Positions 45,302 to 55,565 of a DNA stretch of 64,000 nt are shown here, piece by piece. The notes below the pieces were generated by a model. It saw only the letters and a list, made by a program, of their open reading frames with translations. It was not told the DNA's origin and did not search any database. Source of the stretch: Candidatus Allochristensenella caecavium (GTDB taxonomy: Bacteria; Bacillota; Clostridia; Christensenellales; QAND01); assembly GCA_904397865.1 (NCBI GenBank), contig CAJFOS010000016.1, positions 1 through 64,000 of the forward strand, read 5' to 3'. Each line of letters begins with the position of its first letter. Within the stretch, counting starts at the first letter, position 1. The translations under genes and the position numbers were made by a program.

Positions 45302-45330
45302 TTGCCCTCCGGCGCGAGAAAGGGTATACT
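45302..45330 (+). promoter_or_regulatory. promoter of era-yqzL-recO
   Basis: TTGCCC, 17 bases, TATACT, beginning six bases after the ybeY stop. Confidence 0.6.
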
Positions 45331-45370
45331 ACAAGGTATAAATTCAAGGCGGATGAACCGGGAGGAAACA

Positions 45371-46258
45371 GTGAAGCAAACGCGAAGCGGTTTTGTGGCC
45401 GTGATTGGCCGGCCCAATGTGGGGAAATCTTCGCTGGTTAACACGCTGGTGGGCGATAAGGTAGCGATTGTTTCGGACAAACCGCAGACGACGCGCAACC
45501 GCATTATGGGCGTGGTCAATGGCGAAGGCTATCAGCTGGTGTTGCTGGATACCCCCGGCATTCAAAAGCCGAAGAACAAACTGGGCCGCTATATGGAAGG
45601 CTCGGTTAAGGATTCGCTCAAGGACGTGGAGGCGACGGTGGTAGTCATCGACGGCTCGACGGGCCTGGGTGCAAAGGATGAAGAGGCAATCGCCCGCGGG
45701 CTGCAAAGCGATGCGCGGTTATGGATTGCGGTGAATAAGACGGATGTGGCAGAACCGGCAGATATTCAGGCACTCGTGGAAACATTAAAAGTGCGTGAAG
45801 GCATCTATCGTGTATGTCCGATTTCAGCCAGGACAGGACAGGGGCTGGAGATTTTGCTGGGCGGGCTGATTGATTGCCTGCCGGAAGGACCGGCCTATTT
45901 TCCGCCGGATATGATATCCGACCAGCCGGAATCCTTTCTCTGTGCGGAAATTATACGTGAAAAGGCGCTTCTGCTGTTGCGCGAAGAGGTACCGCACGGC
46001 ATTGGTGTGGATTTGGAGAAATTCATGGAGCGTGAGGACGGCGTTGTGGAGGTCCATGCTGTAATCTATTGCGAGCGTGACAGTCACAAGGGTATCATCA
46101 TTGGCAAAAACGGCGGCATGCTCAAACGCATCGGTACGTTGGCCAGGGAAGAAATGGAAATTTTCTTTGATGCCAAAGTTTTCCTCAAACTGCATGTCAA
46201 AACCCGCGAAGGCTGGCGCAATAGCCCGCTTGCCCTGCGCGAATTGGGGTATGAATAA
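45371..46258 (+). CDS. era: GTPase Era
   Basis: The 295-residue essential GTPase assists 30S assembly by binding the 3' end of 16S rRNA. The G motifs are GRPNVGKSSLVN, DTPGIQKPKNKLGRYM and NKTD. The KH RNA-binding domain near the C-terminus contains CERDSHKGIIIGKNGGMLKRIG. The GTG start is chosen: GGGAGG is five bases upstream. An ATG at 45353 has a poorer site. Confidence 0.97.
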   Translation: MKQTRSGFVAVIGRPNVGKSSLVNTLVGDKVAIVSDKPQTTRNRIMGVVNGEGYQLVLLDTPGIQKPKNKLGRYMEGSVKDSLKDVEATVVVIDGSTGLGAKDEEAIARGLQSDARLWIAVNKTDVAEPADIQALVETLKVREGIYRVCPISARTGQGLEILLGGLIDCLPEGPAYFPPDMISDQPESFLCAEIIREKALLLLREEVPHGIGVDLEKFMEREDGVVEVHAVIYCERDSHKGIIIGKNGGMLKRIGTLAREEMEIFFDAKVFLKLHVKTREGWRNSPLALRELGYE

Positions 46259-46345
46259 CGCCAAGGTTTTCCTTGGCTTGTACGTCTTTCCATCGCTTGT
46301 TGCACCGCATTGCGGTACAATGCAGGAAAACGAAGGAGGCGTGCA

Positions 46346-46483
46346 ATGAAAGAACAAATGGAACAGAACTGGCAACGTTTTTGGCATACGGGCCATCCGC
46401 TGGCGTACATACAGTACCGGCAGAGCGTCCGGGCTGAGCAAGCGGAGGAACGGGATTGCAGCACAAACTCCTTGCCGTCGTAG
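46346..46483 (+). CDS. yqzL: YqzL-like small protein, 45 residues
   Basis: A short frame between era and recO encodes MKEQMEQNWQRFWHTG, then HPLAYIQYRQ and a polar tail. The spaced W-F-TG-Y-Y pattern and the position exactly between era and recO match YqzL, a small conserved Firmicutes protein of unknown role. It has a strong AAGGAGG ribosome-binding site, and its end overlaps the recO start by 28 bases, so the two are coupled. A small hairpin (CCAAGG/CCTTGG) separates it from era. Confidence 0.75.
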   Translation: MKEQMEQNWQRFWHTGHPLAYIQYRQSVRAEQAEERDCSTNSLPS

Positions 46484-47178
46484 CGCGGGCAACCAATTAC
46501 CGCGACCATGACCGTATTTTGACGTTAATTACACGCGAGCGCGGACGGTTAACGGCAACGGCGCGCGGATGCCGCAAGCCACAGAGCAAGCTGCTCAGCT
46601 GCACCCAGTCATTTTGTTATGGCGAATATGAATTACAGGAACGGGACGGACGTTTTTACGTCCGCGGATGCGATATACACGAGATATTTTATGATTTACG
46701 GCTGGACCCCAAAGCGTTGAGCGCAGCCGCGTTCGCCACTTCCGTATGTGAACAGTTTGCCAACCCGGAAGAGGACAATGCCAGGCATTTTGCACTTTTG
46801 CTGCGCACGCTTTCCTATCTATGCCAAAAGAATGCGGACATACAAGGAATTCTTTCCTTTTTTCTGATTAAATTGTTGGATTTTTCCGGTTATCGCCCGC
46901 AGGTGGATGCCTGCGTGCTATGCGGAGAAACGCAGGGGCTGACGCATTATGACGCCCAGATGGGCGGCGCGCTCTGTGCGCTTTGTGCAAGGCAGGCGCC
47001 GCGCGCTAAACGGGTGAAGCCATCGACGTTGGAGGCAATGGATGCCTTGGTTGAGGTGCCCAGCGCGGGGTATCCCGCGATTGCGGAACAGCTGGAAGCC
47101 ATTGGCGCGGATTTGCTGCCGCTTTGCAGGCAAACAATCGGCCAATACTGCGCGCGGAAGCTGCCCGAACTGTTGTAA
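46456..47178 (+). CDS. recO: DNA repair protein RecO
   Basis: The 240-residue protein loads RecA with RecR at gaps. The N-terminal OB fold contains ARATNYRDHDRILTLITRERGRLTATARGCRKPQSKL. A helical domain follows, with a zinc-type CVLCGE...CALC pair near residues 155-178. The TTG start is supported by GGAGG seven bases before it; no ATG lies at the right place. Confidence 0.93.
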   Translation: MQHKLLAVVARATNYRDHDRILTLITRERGRLTATARGCRKPQSKLLSCTQSFCYGEYELQERDGRFYVRGCDIHEIFYDLRLDPKALSAAAFATSVCEQFANPEEDNARHFALLLRTLSYLCQKNADIQGILSFFLIKLLDFSGYRPQVDACVLCGETQGLTHYDAQMGGALCALCARQAPRAKRVKPSTLEAMDALVEVPSAGYPAIAEQLEAIGADLLPLCRQTIGQYCARKLPELL

Positions 47179-47258
47179 GGTCCATAAGGATGGCGTACCA
47201 TCTTTAATATAAAAAGTTTTCAGCGACAGTCTGAATTCGTTTTTAGGGGGAATTTTTG

Positions 47259-49901
47259 ATGAAAAAATTTGTCTACCTGTTCACGGAAGGGAACGCGAAC
47301 ATGCGCGCTCTTTTGGGCGGTAAGGGAGCGAACCTGGCGGAGATGACAGGCCTTGGCCTTCCGGTTCCGGCCGGATTTACCATCTCCACCGAAGCGTGCA
47401 ACGACTATTACGCCAATGGGCGTAAAGTCAGCGAGGAAGTGCTGGCGGAAGCCATGGCTGCGCTGGAAAAACTGGAAGCCAAAGTCGGCAAACGGTTTGG
47501 CGACCCGAAAAACCCGCTGCTGGTTTCTGTACGCAGCGGTGCTGCCGTTTCCATGCCGGGTATGATGGACACCATTTTGAACCTGGGCCTCAATGATGAA
47601 ACGACCGAGGGCCTTGCTGAAGCGACGCAGAACCCGCGCTTTGCTTATGACAGCTACCGCCGGTTCATCCAGATGTTCTCCAACGTTGTGATGGAACTGA
47701 ACATGAATCAGTTTGAATCGTGCCTGGACGCGAAGAAAAAGCAGGCCGGCGTGACAAATGACAGCCAGCTCAAAGCGGAGGACCTCAAGGCGCTGGTAGA
47801 TGAATACAAAGCCGTTTACAAACAACAGACGGGCAACGATTTCCCGCACGACCCGCGCGAACAACTGGTTTCGGCCATCGGCGCAGTATTCCGTTCTTGG
47901 GATAACCCGCGTGCGAATATCTATCGTCAACTCAACGACATTCCGTCGTCCATCGGCACGGCGGTCAATGTCCAGTCCATGGTCTTTGGCAACATGGGCG
48001 ATGACTGCGGAACGGGCGTAGCGTTCACGCGAAGCCCCTCCACCGGCGAAAACAAACTGTTCGGGGAATTCCTGATGAATGCACAGGGCGAAGACGTAGT
48101 AGCTGGCATCCGTACGCCCAAAGCCATTGCGGAATTGGAGCGCGATATGCCGGAAGCGTATCGTTCGCTCTGCGACATTGCGGAGAAACTGGAACGCCAT
48201 TTCCACGATATGCAGGATATTGAATTTACCATCGAACGCGGCAAACTGTACATGCTGCAGACCCGCAACGGCAAACGCACCACGGCCGCGGCTTTGCAGG
48301 TGGCAGTGGACATGGTAGCGGAAGGGATGATTGACCGCGGCGACGCGCTGTTGTTGATTGATGCCAAACAGCTGAATTCGGCGTTGCATCCCACCTTTGA
48401 CCCGGATGCCCTGAAGGCGGCTACGCCGATTGCGGTGGGGTTGCCTGCATCGCCGGGTGCGGGCTGCGGAAAGTTGTATTTCAACGCCGATGATGTAGCG
48501 GCCGCGGCAGAAAAGGGAGAGGATACCATCCTTGTACGCACGGAAACGTCGCCGGAGGACATTGTGGGGATGAACGTAGCGCGCGGTGTATTGACGGCCC
48601 GCGGCGGCATGACCAGCCACGCGGCGGTTGTAGCGCGCGGCATGGGGCGTTGCTGTGTAGCCGGCTGTAACGATATTTTTGTGGATGAAGAGAACAAATT
48701 CATCCGTACGGCGGAAGGCCGCATCTTCCGTGAAGGCGATTATATCTCGCTTGATGGCAGCACCGGCAATGTGTATGGCGAACAGATTAAGACCATTCCA
48801 GCCTCCATCAGCGGCAACTTTGAAACCATTATGCAATGGGCGGATGAATACCGCCGCCTGGGCGTGCGCACCAATGCGGATACACCGCGCGATGCGAAAA
48901 CGGCGCGTGAATTTGGCGCTGAAGGCATCGGCCTGTGCCGGACGGAGCACATGTTCTTTGATTCGGAGCGCATTGCATCCGTACGCCAAATGATTGTTTC
49001 GGATAATGAAAAACAGCGTAAAGCGGCGTTGGCGAAAATTCAGCCCATGCAAAAGGCCGACTTCAAAGCGCTTTATACGGAAATGGAAGGCCGTCCGGTG
49101 ACGGTTCGTCTGTTGGACCCGCCGCTCCACGAGTTTATTCCGCATGAGGAAGAGGATATCCGTGCACTGGCCAAGGAGATGGGCATCTCTTATGAAAAAC
49201 TGCAGGACAAGGTGACCAGCCTGCATGAGGTGAACCCAATGTTGGGACACCGCGGCTGTCGTTTGGCAGTTACCTATCCGGAAATTGCACGCATGCAGGT
49301 CAGCGCCATCATGGAAGCGGCCATCGAAGTACGCCAGGAAAAAGGGTATGAGATTGTGCCGGAGATTATGGTGCCGCTGGTAGGCGAAGCCAAAGAACTC
49401 AAATTTGTCAAAGATATTATCGACCAGACGGCCCAGACGGTGATGCAAGAAAAGGGCGTAACCATCCCGTATAAAGTGGGCACGATGATTGAAATCCCGC
49501 GCGCTTGCGTTGTAGCTGACGAGATTGCTAAAGAAGCGGAATTCTTCTCCTTTGGCACCAATGACCTGACGCAGATGTCATTCGGGTTCTCTCGTGATGA
49601 CGTGGGCAAATTCCTGCCGGATTACTATCAGTTCAAGATTTTTGAAACCGACCCGTTTGCCAGTGTGGACACCAAAGGCGTCGGTAAACTGATGAAGATG
49701 GCCGTAGAACTGGGCAAAGAGACCCGCCCGGATATCAAGCTGGGTATCTGTGGTGAACACGGCGGCGACCCCAAGAGCATCGAATTCTGCCACAAGATTG
49801 GTTTGACGTATGTATCCTGTTCGCCGTTCCGTGTGCCAATCGCCCGGTTGGCGGCGGCGCAGGTAGCGGTACGCGAAGCAAAGGAAAAACAAGGGAAGTA
49901 A
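47259..49901 (+). CDS. ppdK: pyruvate, phosphate dikinase
   Basis: The 880-residue enzyme interconverts pyruvate, ATP and Pi with PEP, AMP and PPi, and in anaerobes often runs in the glycolytic direction. The N-terminal ATP-grasp domain has GGKGANLAEM near residue 21. The phosphohistidine domain has GGMTSHAAVVARGMG near 452. The C-terminal TIM barrel has GLCRTEHMFF near 561, RLLDPPLHEFIP near 617, and the catalytic Cys in LGICGEHGGDP near 828. Start ATG 47259 follows TAGGGGG. It stands as a single gene with a terminator. Confidence 0.98.
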   Translation: MKKFVYLFTEGNANMRALLGGKGANLAEMTGLGLPVPAGFTISTEACNDYYANGRKVSEEVLAEAMAALEKLEAKVGKRFGDPKNPLLVSVRSGAAVSMPGMMDTILNLGLNDETTEGLAEATQNPRFAYDSYRRFIQMFSNVVMELNMNQFESCLDAKKKQAGVTNDSQLKAEDLKALVDEYKAVYKQQTGNDFPHDPREQLVSAIGAVFRSWDNPRANIYRQLNDIPSSIGTAVNVQSMVFGNMGDDCGTGVAFTRSPSTGENKLFGEFLMNAQGEDVVAGIRTPKAIAELERDMPEAYRSLCDIAEKLERHFHDMQDIEFTIERGKLYMLQTRNGKRTTAAALQVAVDMVAEGMIDRGDALLLIDAKQLNSALHPTFDPDALKAATPIAVGLPASPGAGCGKLYFNADDVAAAAEKGEDTILVRTETSPEDIVGMNVARGVLTARGGMTSHAAVVARGMGRCCVAGCNDIFVDEENKFIRTAEGRIFREGDYISLDGSTGNVYGEQIKTIPASISGNFETIMQWADEYRRLGVRTNADTPRDAKTAREFGAEGIGLCRTEHMFFDSERIASVRQMIVSDNEKQRKAALAKIQPMQKADFKALYTEMEGRPVTVRLLDPPLHEFIPHEEEDIRALAKEMGISYEKLQDKVTSLHEVNPMLGHRGCRLAVTYPEIARMQVSAIMEAAIEVRQEKGYEIVPEIMVPLVGEAKELKFVKDIIDQTAQTVMQEKGVTIPYKVGTMIEIPRACVVADEIAKEAEFFSFGTNDLTQMSFGFSRDDVGKFLPDYYQFKIFETDPFASVDTKGVGKLMKMAVELGKETRPDIKLGICGEHGGDPKSIEFCHKIGLTYVSCSPFRVPIARLAAAQVAVREAKEKQGK

Positions 49902-49917
49902 AATATCCTTGGCATTC

Positions 49918-49943
49918 AACAGGCAGCCCTAAGGCTGCCTGTT
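49918..49943 (+). terminator. terminator of ppdK
   Basis: The stem AACAGGCAGCC/GGCTGCCTGTT with loop CTAA is followed by a T-rich tail. Confidence 0.9.
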
Positions 49944-50073
49944 TCTTTATCCGCGGCAAAAGTCAAGAGGAGAGCGGCCGCTAGTTTTGGATGAAAAAGG
50001 TTTTTTTGGCGCTGGTGTGGAAACATTAAACATACATGAGCCTTGGCTTGTGTATGTGTGGGAGGAATGGAAG

Positions 50074-51075
50074 ATGACAATACGAGAGACAGTGGAACAG
50101 GCGCAGGCACAGACCCTGGCCCCGTATGCCACACTGGCACAGGCTAGCAAGGGCCGTCTGCGTGAAGAGGCGCCCTGCCCAATTCGCACCTGTTTTGCGC
50201 GCGACCGCGACCGCATCATCCATTGCAACGCTTTTCGGCGGCTCAAACATAAAACACAGGTATTTATTGCAGCAGAAGGCGACCATTTTCGTGAACGGAT
50301 GACCCATACGCTGGAAGTGACGCAGATTGCGCGCACAATTGCGCGGGCACTGCGTGTCAATGAAGATTTGACGGAAGCGATTGCCCTGGGACACGATTTG
50401 GGACACACGCCGTTCGGACATACGGGGGAGCGGGTGCTCAACCATTTGGCCTCCAGTGGGTTTGCTCACAACGAACAGAGCCTGCGCGTGGTGGACTTTC
50501 TGGAAAACAACGGACTGGGGCTGAACTTATCGGCTGAGGTGCGCGATGGAATTCTCAACCATCGCACGTCACGTACACCGTCCACTCCGGAAGGGCATAT
50601 TGTTCGGTTGGCGGATAAAATTGCCTACATCAATCATGACATTCAAGATGCTGTGCGTGGTGGTGAACTATCCATGGAACAGCTGCCCAAGGATTGCATC
50701 GACCGTCTGGGAGAGCGCAGTTCACAGCGCATCAATGCAATGGTGGTGGATGTGATTGAACATTCCGAACAGGGCCAGATTCGCATGAGCGAGGAAATGG
50801 CACAAATCATGCAGCGTTTGCGCGCCTTTTTATTCGAAAACTTGTATTTTGGCGGACGCGCCCAGCGGCAGTCGGCGAAGGCTTCGGCGCTGCTGGAAAT
50901 TTTATATCACCATTATATGGACCAGAAGGGCACCATGCCGCAGAGCTTTGAAAACATTGCTGAGCGTGAGGGGCGTGAACGCGCGGTCTGCGACTACATT
51001 GCCGGCATGAGCGACGTCTATGCCACACGGCATTTTGAGGCGTTATTAATTCCTGGATACGACAACATAAAATAA
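50074..51075 (+). CDS. dgt: dGTP triphosphohydrolase-like HD protein
   Basis: The 333-residue HD enzyme resembles deoxyguanosinetriphosphate triphosphohydrolase, which removes triphosphate from dNTPs. It contains RDRDRIIHCNAFRRLKHKTQVF near residue 46, HTLEVTQIAR with a metal His near 83, the HD pair GHDLGHTPFGHTGE near 109, and a later Asp in ADKIAYINHD near 180. The ATG at 50074 follows GGGAGGAATGG. The enzyme commonly precedes dnaG in Clostridia. Confidence 0.93.
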   Translation: MTIRETVEQAQAQTLAPYATLAQASKGRLREEAPCPIRTCFARDRDRIIHCNAFRRLKHKTQVFIAAEGDHFRERMTHTLEVTQIARTIARALRVNEDLTEAIALGHDLGHTPFGHTGERVLNHLASSGFAHNEQSLRVVDFLENNGLGLNLSAEVRDGILNHRTSRTPSTPEGHIVRLADKIAYINHDIQDAVRGGELSMEQLPKDCIDRLGERSSQRINAMVVDVIEHSEQGQIRMSEEMAQIMQRLRAFLFENLYFGGRAQRQSAKASALLEILYHHYMDQKGTMPQSFENIAEREGRERAVCDYIAGMSDVYATRHFEALLIPGYDNIK

Positions 51076-51133
51076 AAAGGATTTTTGCATTTCTTGTCGA
51101 AATAAACAAATAAAACGGAAAGGAGGGAACCGC

Positions 51134-52912
51134 TTGGCAGGGTTTTATTCAGATGATTTTTTGGATGATTTGCGGGCGCGCAACGACCTTGTGCAGGTGG
51201 TTTCCCACTATGTTCCGCTCAAGCAAAAGGGCCGGCGGTTCTGGGGCTGCTGTCCGTTTCATAATGAAAAGACCCCTTCTTTTAGCGTCGACCCGGACAA
51301 GCAGATGTATTATTGTTTTGGCTGTCATGCCGGGGGAACGGTCATCCATTTTATTATGAATATTGAAAAGTGTTCTTTCCCGGAGGCTGTCCAGCATTTA
51401 GCGGAGCGGGCGGGTATTCCGCTGCCGGAAAGCGGCGATACAGCGGCTTATGCTAAAAAGAAAAAACAGAAGGAACGACTGTATGGCGCGCTGCGCGAAG
51501 CGGCGCTGTTTTACCACCAGGCATTGTATAATCCCGGCGGAGAAAAGGCACTGGCGTACTTGAAGCGCCGAGGGATGACGGATGCGGAAATCAAGCATTT
51601 TGGGTTGGGGTATGCGCCGGAGGGCTGGAAGACCATCAGCCTTTACCTGCAACAGAAAGGTTATACGCGTGCAGAATTGGTGCAGGCGGGTTTGACGTTG
51701 GTTAAAGGGGAAAACTATTATGATTTTTTCCGCGATAAGGTGATGTTTCCTATCATCGACCAGCAGTCACGCGTACTGGGCTTCGGCGGGCGCTTGCTTT
51801 CAGGCGAAGGCCCCAAATATGCCAACACGGCGGAAACGCTGGTTTACAACAAACGGGAAATGCTTTACGGGTTGAATTTTTACCGGCGGTTTGGCACGGC
51901 CCGCGAATTGTTTATCGTCGAAGGCTATATGGACTTGATTGCCCTGGCCACTCGGGGGGTTGAAAACGTGGTGGCCAGCTTGGGAACGGCGTTAACAACG
52001 GGACAGGTACGGTTGATTCGGCGTTTTGCCGATACGGTTTACTTTACTTATGACGGCGATTCAGCGGGGCGGAACGCTACCTTGCGCGGCTTGGATTTGG
52101 CAGAGGAACAGGGGCTCAACGTGCGTGTTGTCATGTTGCCAGATGGATTGGACCCGGATGACTTCATGCGTCAGCGCGGTCCGGATGCATTCCGTGAATT
52201 GAAAGCCAATGCGCTGACGTTGACGGAATGCAAGATTCTTTCCATTAAAGAGCAATGCGATTTGTCCGATGAAAATGGACGCATGGCCTTCGCCCGTCAG
52301 GCGGCGGCCCTGGTTAAAGATGCGAGCCCGGTTGAACAGGAACGCTATTTGCGGCGCATCGCGGAAGAATCCGGCTTTGCATATGAGACCATCCGCAGCG
52401 AGGCGGCCATGCCCCAGCGTGCGGAGAAAAAAGCGCCTACCCGGGCAGAGAAACAGCAGCACACGCAGAGTGAACAACAAAATGTAGAACAGACGCTTAT
52501 CTGCATGATGCTTAAAGACCCGCAGGGCGCACAAAAAGCGCTGCGATTTTTACAAGATGAGGATTTTACACAGCCGTTGGCCCGATTGCTTTATCAGAAA
52601 TTATGCATGCTGGGGCCGGCGGACGATTGGAATATGACAGGCATGGTCAATGCCATCGACGACCCGGAACAGGCCGGCCAGGCCGTAACATGGATGGAAA
52701 GCGAAGTGTGTTTTTCCCCACAGGCTGTGGCGGATTTGGCCGTGCGGCTTCGCGTCATGTATTTGAACCGGCAGATTGACAGCCTGGTCCAGCAAACGGG
52801 CAGCGCGCCCCCGGAACAGAAAAAACAACTGGCGCAACAAATTCAACAAACCAATCAACAAATTCGCGCTTTGCAGCGTGAAGGAATCGGTCATTTGAGG
52901 AGGACACAATGA
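51134..52912 (+). CDS. dnaG: DNA primase
   Basis: The 592-residue primase makes RNA primers at the fork. The CHC2 zinc domain reads [11 protein letters not shown]...CFGCHAGG (about 40-65). The catalytic TOPRIM domain has the acidic residues in FIVEGYMDL near 264 and TYDGDSAG near 308. The C-terminal helicase-binding domain follows a charged linker. The TTG start is supported by AAAGGAGGGAACCGC. Its stop overlaps rpoD (ATGA). Confidence 0.97.
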   Translation: MAGFYSDDFLDDLRARNDLVQVVSHYVPLKQKGRRFWGCCPFHNEKTPSFSVDPDKQMYYCFGCHAGGTVIHFIMNIEKCSFPEAVQHLAERAGIPLPESGDTAAYAKKKKQKERLYGALREAALFYHQALYNPGGEKALAYLKRRGMTDAEIKHFGLGYAPEGWKTISLYLQQKGYTRAELVQAGLTLVKGENYYDFFRDKVMFPIIDQQSRVLGFGGRLLSGEGPKYANTAETLVYNKREMLYGLNFYRRFGTARELFIVEGYMDLIALATRGVENVVASLGTALTTGQVRLIRRFADTVYFTYDGDSAGRNATLRGLDLAEEQGLNVRVVMLPDGLDPDDFMRQRGPDAFRELKANALTLTECKILSIKEQCDLSDENGRMAFARQAAALVKDASPVEQERYLRRIAEESGFAYETIRSEAAMPQRAEKKAPTRAEKQQHTQSEQQNVEQTLICMMLKDPQGAQKALRFLQDEDFTQPLARLLYQKLCMLGPADDWNMTGMVNAIDDPEQAGQAVTWMESEVCFSPQAVADLAVRLRVMYLNRQIDSLVQQTGSAPPEQKKQLAQQIQQTNQQIRALQREGIGHLRRTQ

Positions 52913-54018
52913 ATCCAACGCCCAAAGAATTGGAAGCCATGGCAGATGATTTGCTTAAACGGAGCGAAGACCATAAGACTGTGACACAGGAGCAGGTCAT
53001 CGAAAGCTTCAAGGAAAAAGACAAAGAAATGAACGAGAGCAACATTGAACAGTTGCTCGACGCGCTGGAAAAACGTAAGGTGGAAATCCTCAAGGCCATG
53101 CCGGAGGACAAGGAACCAGCGCCGGAGGAACTGGCTGTCGAAGAGGAGATTCCGCGCGAAGAACTGGTGGAAACCGTGCCGGAGGGCGTGAGCATCGACG
53201 ACCCGGTCAAAATGTATTTGAAGGAAATCGGCCGTGTGCCGCTGCTGACGGCTGAACAGGAGATTGATATTGCGCGCCGCATGAGCGAAGGGGACCTGGA
53301 GGCGAAAAAGCAGTTAACCGAGGCGAACCTGCGCCTGGTGGTGAGCATCGCCAAACGTTATGTTGGCCGCGGCATGCTGTTTTTGGATTTGATTCAAGAA
53401 GGCAACCTCGGGCTAATCAAGGCCGTGGAAAAGTTTGATTACACAAAAGGATACAAATTTTCCACCTACGCGACGTGGTGGATTCGTCAGGCGATTACCC
53501 GTGCCATTGCCGACCAGGCGCGCACGATTCGCATTCCGGTGCATATGGTAGAGACCATCAATAAATTGATTCGTGTTACCCGTCAGCTATTGCAGGAATA
53601 CGGCCGCGACCCACAGCCAGATGAAATTGCCCGGGAGATGGGCATTTCAGAGGATAAGGTGCGCGAAATCATGAAAATTGCACAGGAACCCGTTTCCCTG
53701 GAAACGCCGATTGGTGAAGAGGAGGACAGCCATCTGGGGGACTTTATCCCCGATGATGATGCACCCGCACCGGAAGAATCGGCTGCTTTTACGCTGCTGA
53801 AGGAACAGTTGATGGAAGTGCTGGATACGCTGACACCGCGGGAAGAGAAGGTGCTGCGTCTGCGCTTCGGGCTGGATGACGGCCGCGCACGCACGCTGGA
53901 AGAGGTCGGTAAGGAATTTAACGTGACCCGTGAACGCATCCGGCAGATTGAAGCCAAAGCGCTGCGCAAGCTGCGCCATCCATCGCGCAGCAAAAAACTA
54001 CGGGATTTCCTGGAATAA
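52909..54018 (+). CDS. rpoD: RNA polymerase primary sigma factor (sigma-A)
   Basis: The 369-residue sigma-70 protein has an acidic Firmicutes-type region 1.1, region 1.2 ([21 protein letters not shown]), region 2 ([36 protein letters not shown]), region 3 and the region 4 helix-turn-helix ([33 protein letters not shown]). It recognises the TTGACA/TATAAT promoters seen through the window. It is coupled to dnaG by an ATGA overlap. Confidence 0.98.
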   Translation: MNPTPKELEAMADDLLKRSEDHKTVTQEQVIESFKEKDKEMNESNIEQLLDALEKRKVEILKAMPEDKEPAPEELAVEEEIPREELVETVPEGVSIDDPVKMYLKEIGRVPLLTAEQEIDIARRMSEGDLEAKKQLTEANLRLVVSIAKRYVGRGMLFLDLIQEGNLGLIKAVEKFDYTKGYKFSTYATWWIRQAITRAIADQARTIRIPVHMVETINKLIRVTRQLLQEYGRDPQPDEIAREMGISEDKVREIMKIAQEPVSLETPIGEEEDSHLGDFIPDDDAPAPEESAAFTLLKEQLMEVLDTLTPREEKVLRLRFGLDDGRARTLEEVGKEFNVTRERIRQIEAKALRKLRHPSRSKKLRDFLE

Positions 54019-54022
54019 ACGC

Positions 54023-55510
54023 ATGGACATGCTTTCATGGCGTCTGCAGCAGGCGATTGACTTTTTGCCTGTTTGCCAGGTTATTGCGGATATTGGCTGC
54101 GACCATGGATATGCCGGTTTGGCTTTGTTGCAGCAGGGAAAGGCTAAACGTGTGATAGCCTGTGACATCAGCGCGTCGTCGCTGGAAAAAGCGCGGCGGC
54201 TGTTCGTCCGTTATGGACGGGAAAAACAGGTGGATTTCTTTGTGTGCGATGGCCTGGCCCGCGCAAGCGGTGCCCAGGCGGCGCTGCTTGCAGGCATGGG
54301 CGGCCATACCATGGTGCAGATTTTGCAGAAGGACGTGGAGATTGCGCACGCGTTGGAGCGGCTGGTGCTGCAGCCTTCGGACAGCGTGGATGTGCTGCGT
54401 TCTTTTTTAGCGCGCAGTGGATATGCGATTGAACAGGAAACCATCCTGCGAGATGGGCGACTCTATCCGCTGTTATCGGTACGTTATACAGGAGAATCCT
54501 ACACGCTCGACGCGCGGCAGACGCTGATTGGGCCGCTGAATTTAGCGCGCATGGATACCCACACGCGCTCGTATATACAATGGCAGATACATATTTTACA
54601 AAAGACATTTCGGACGCCGGCGGTGAGTGAACGCGGGCGAAAAATGCAGAAAAGAAACAGATGGCTTGCAGAACAACTGCAGGCGCTGCTGCCGCAGCAA
54701 AAGGGGGAACCGAAGAAGATGATACCAACCGTCAAACAGATTGCAGACGTATTGGAACCAATGGCGCCGAGCAACATGGTGGCAGGATTTGATACCTGCG
54801 GCGTGCAATGCGGGGACTTTACCCAGCGTGTACGTACGGTGTTGCTGTGCCTGGACGTGACGGAAGACGTGGCGGACGAGGCGATTGCAAAGGGCGTCGA
54901 TATGATTATTTCACACCACCCGGTCATCAAGCCTACGGTGCGTCATTTGCAGGAACAGGATGGTGCGGAACGCATCATTCGTAAACTGATTAAGGCGGAC
55001 ATTACCTTTTTGAATGCACACAGTAATCTGGATTGTGCGGAAGGCGGCATCTGCGATGTGCTGTGCAGGATGTTTGATGTGAAGGTAACGCACAACCTCA
55101 AACCCATTGGAGCCGGATATTTTGGGCGTATGGGTACGGTGGAACCTATTACGGTGCAAGCACTGGCCCAAAAGGCCAAAAAACTGTTGAATTGTACCAA
55201 GGTTGTTTATTCCGGTGACGGGCAGCGTGTGATTACCAAATTGGCCATCGCCGGCGGCAACGGCTCGACGGTCTGTAAGGATGCACTTCCGCTGGGCGCA
55301 GAGTGCGTGATTACGGGCGATGTACTTTACCATACGGCGCTGGAATTTGGCCAAAATGGACTGAGCATGATTGACGCCGGCCATTACGATACGGAAAAGG
55401 TGATTTTGCCCGATTTGCAAAAACGTTTACAAAACGCCTGCAATCAGTTACAATACGAAGTGGAATTTCTGATTTCAACGGTTGGAAAAGACGTATTTAC
55501 GCAGGTGTGA
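54023..55510 (+). CDS. TrmK-Nif3 fusion: tRNA (adenine-22-N1)-methyltransferase and Nif3-like domain
   Basis: One uninterrupted frame of 495 residues covers two normally separate neighbours. Residues 1-232 are TrmK: ADIGCDHGYAGLALLQQGKAK (SAM loop) near 20, CDGLARA, and LAGMGGHTMVQIL near 92; it methylates A22 of tRNA. Residues 233-495 are a Nif3/YqfO-type dinuclear metal protein: DTCGVQCGD near 255, ISHHPVIK near 295, NAHSNLDCAEGG near 335, and GHYDTEKVILPDL near 463. An internal ATG at 54719 behind AAGGGGGAACCG could restart translation to give separate Nif3. The start is four bases after rpoD. Confidence 0.9.
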   Translation: MDMLSWRLQQAIDFLPVCQVIADIGCDHGYAGLALLQQGKAKRVIACDISASSLEKARRLFVRYGREKQVDFFVCDGLARASGAQAALLAGMGGHTMVQILQKDVEIAHALERLVLQPSDSVDVLRSFLARSGYAIEQETILRDGRLYPLLSVRYTGESYTLDARQTLIGPLNLARMDTHTRSYIQWQIHILQKTFRTPAVSERGRKMQKRNRWLAEQLQALLPQQKGEPKKMIPTVKQIADVLEPMAPSNMVAGFDTCGVQCGDFTQRVRTVLLCLDVTEDVADEAIAKGVDMIISHHPVIKPTVRHLQEQDGAERIIRKLIKADITFLNAHSNLDCAEGGICDVLCRMFDVKVTHNLKPIGAGYFGRMGTVEPITVQALAQKAKKLLNCTKVVYSGDGQRVITKLAIAGGNGSTVCKDALPLGAECVITGDVLYHTALEFGQNGLSMIDAGHYDTEKVILPDLQKRLQNACNQLQYEVEFLISTVGKDVFTQV

Positions 55511-55565
55511 CAAGGGCCTTTCCCAGGCTCTTGATTTTTTACTATATTTTTAAGGTGGTGCTCAA

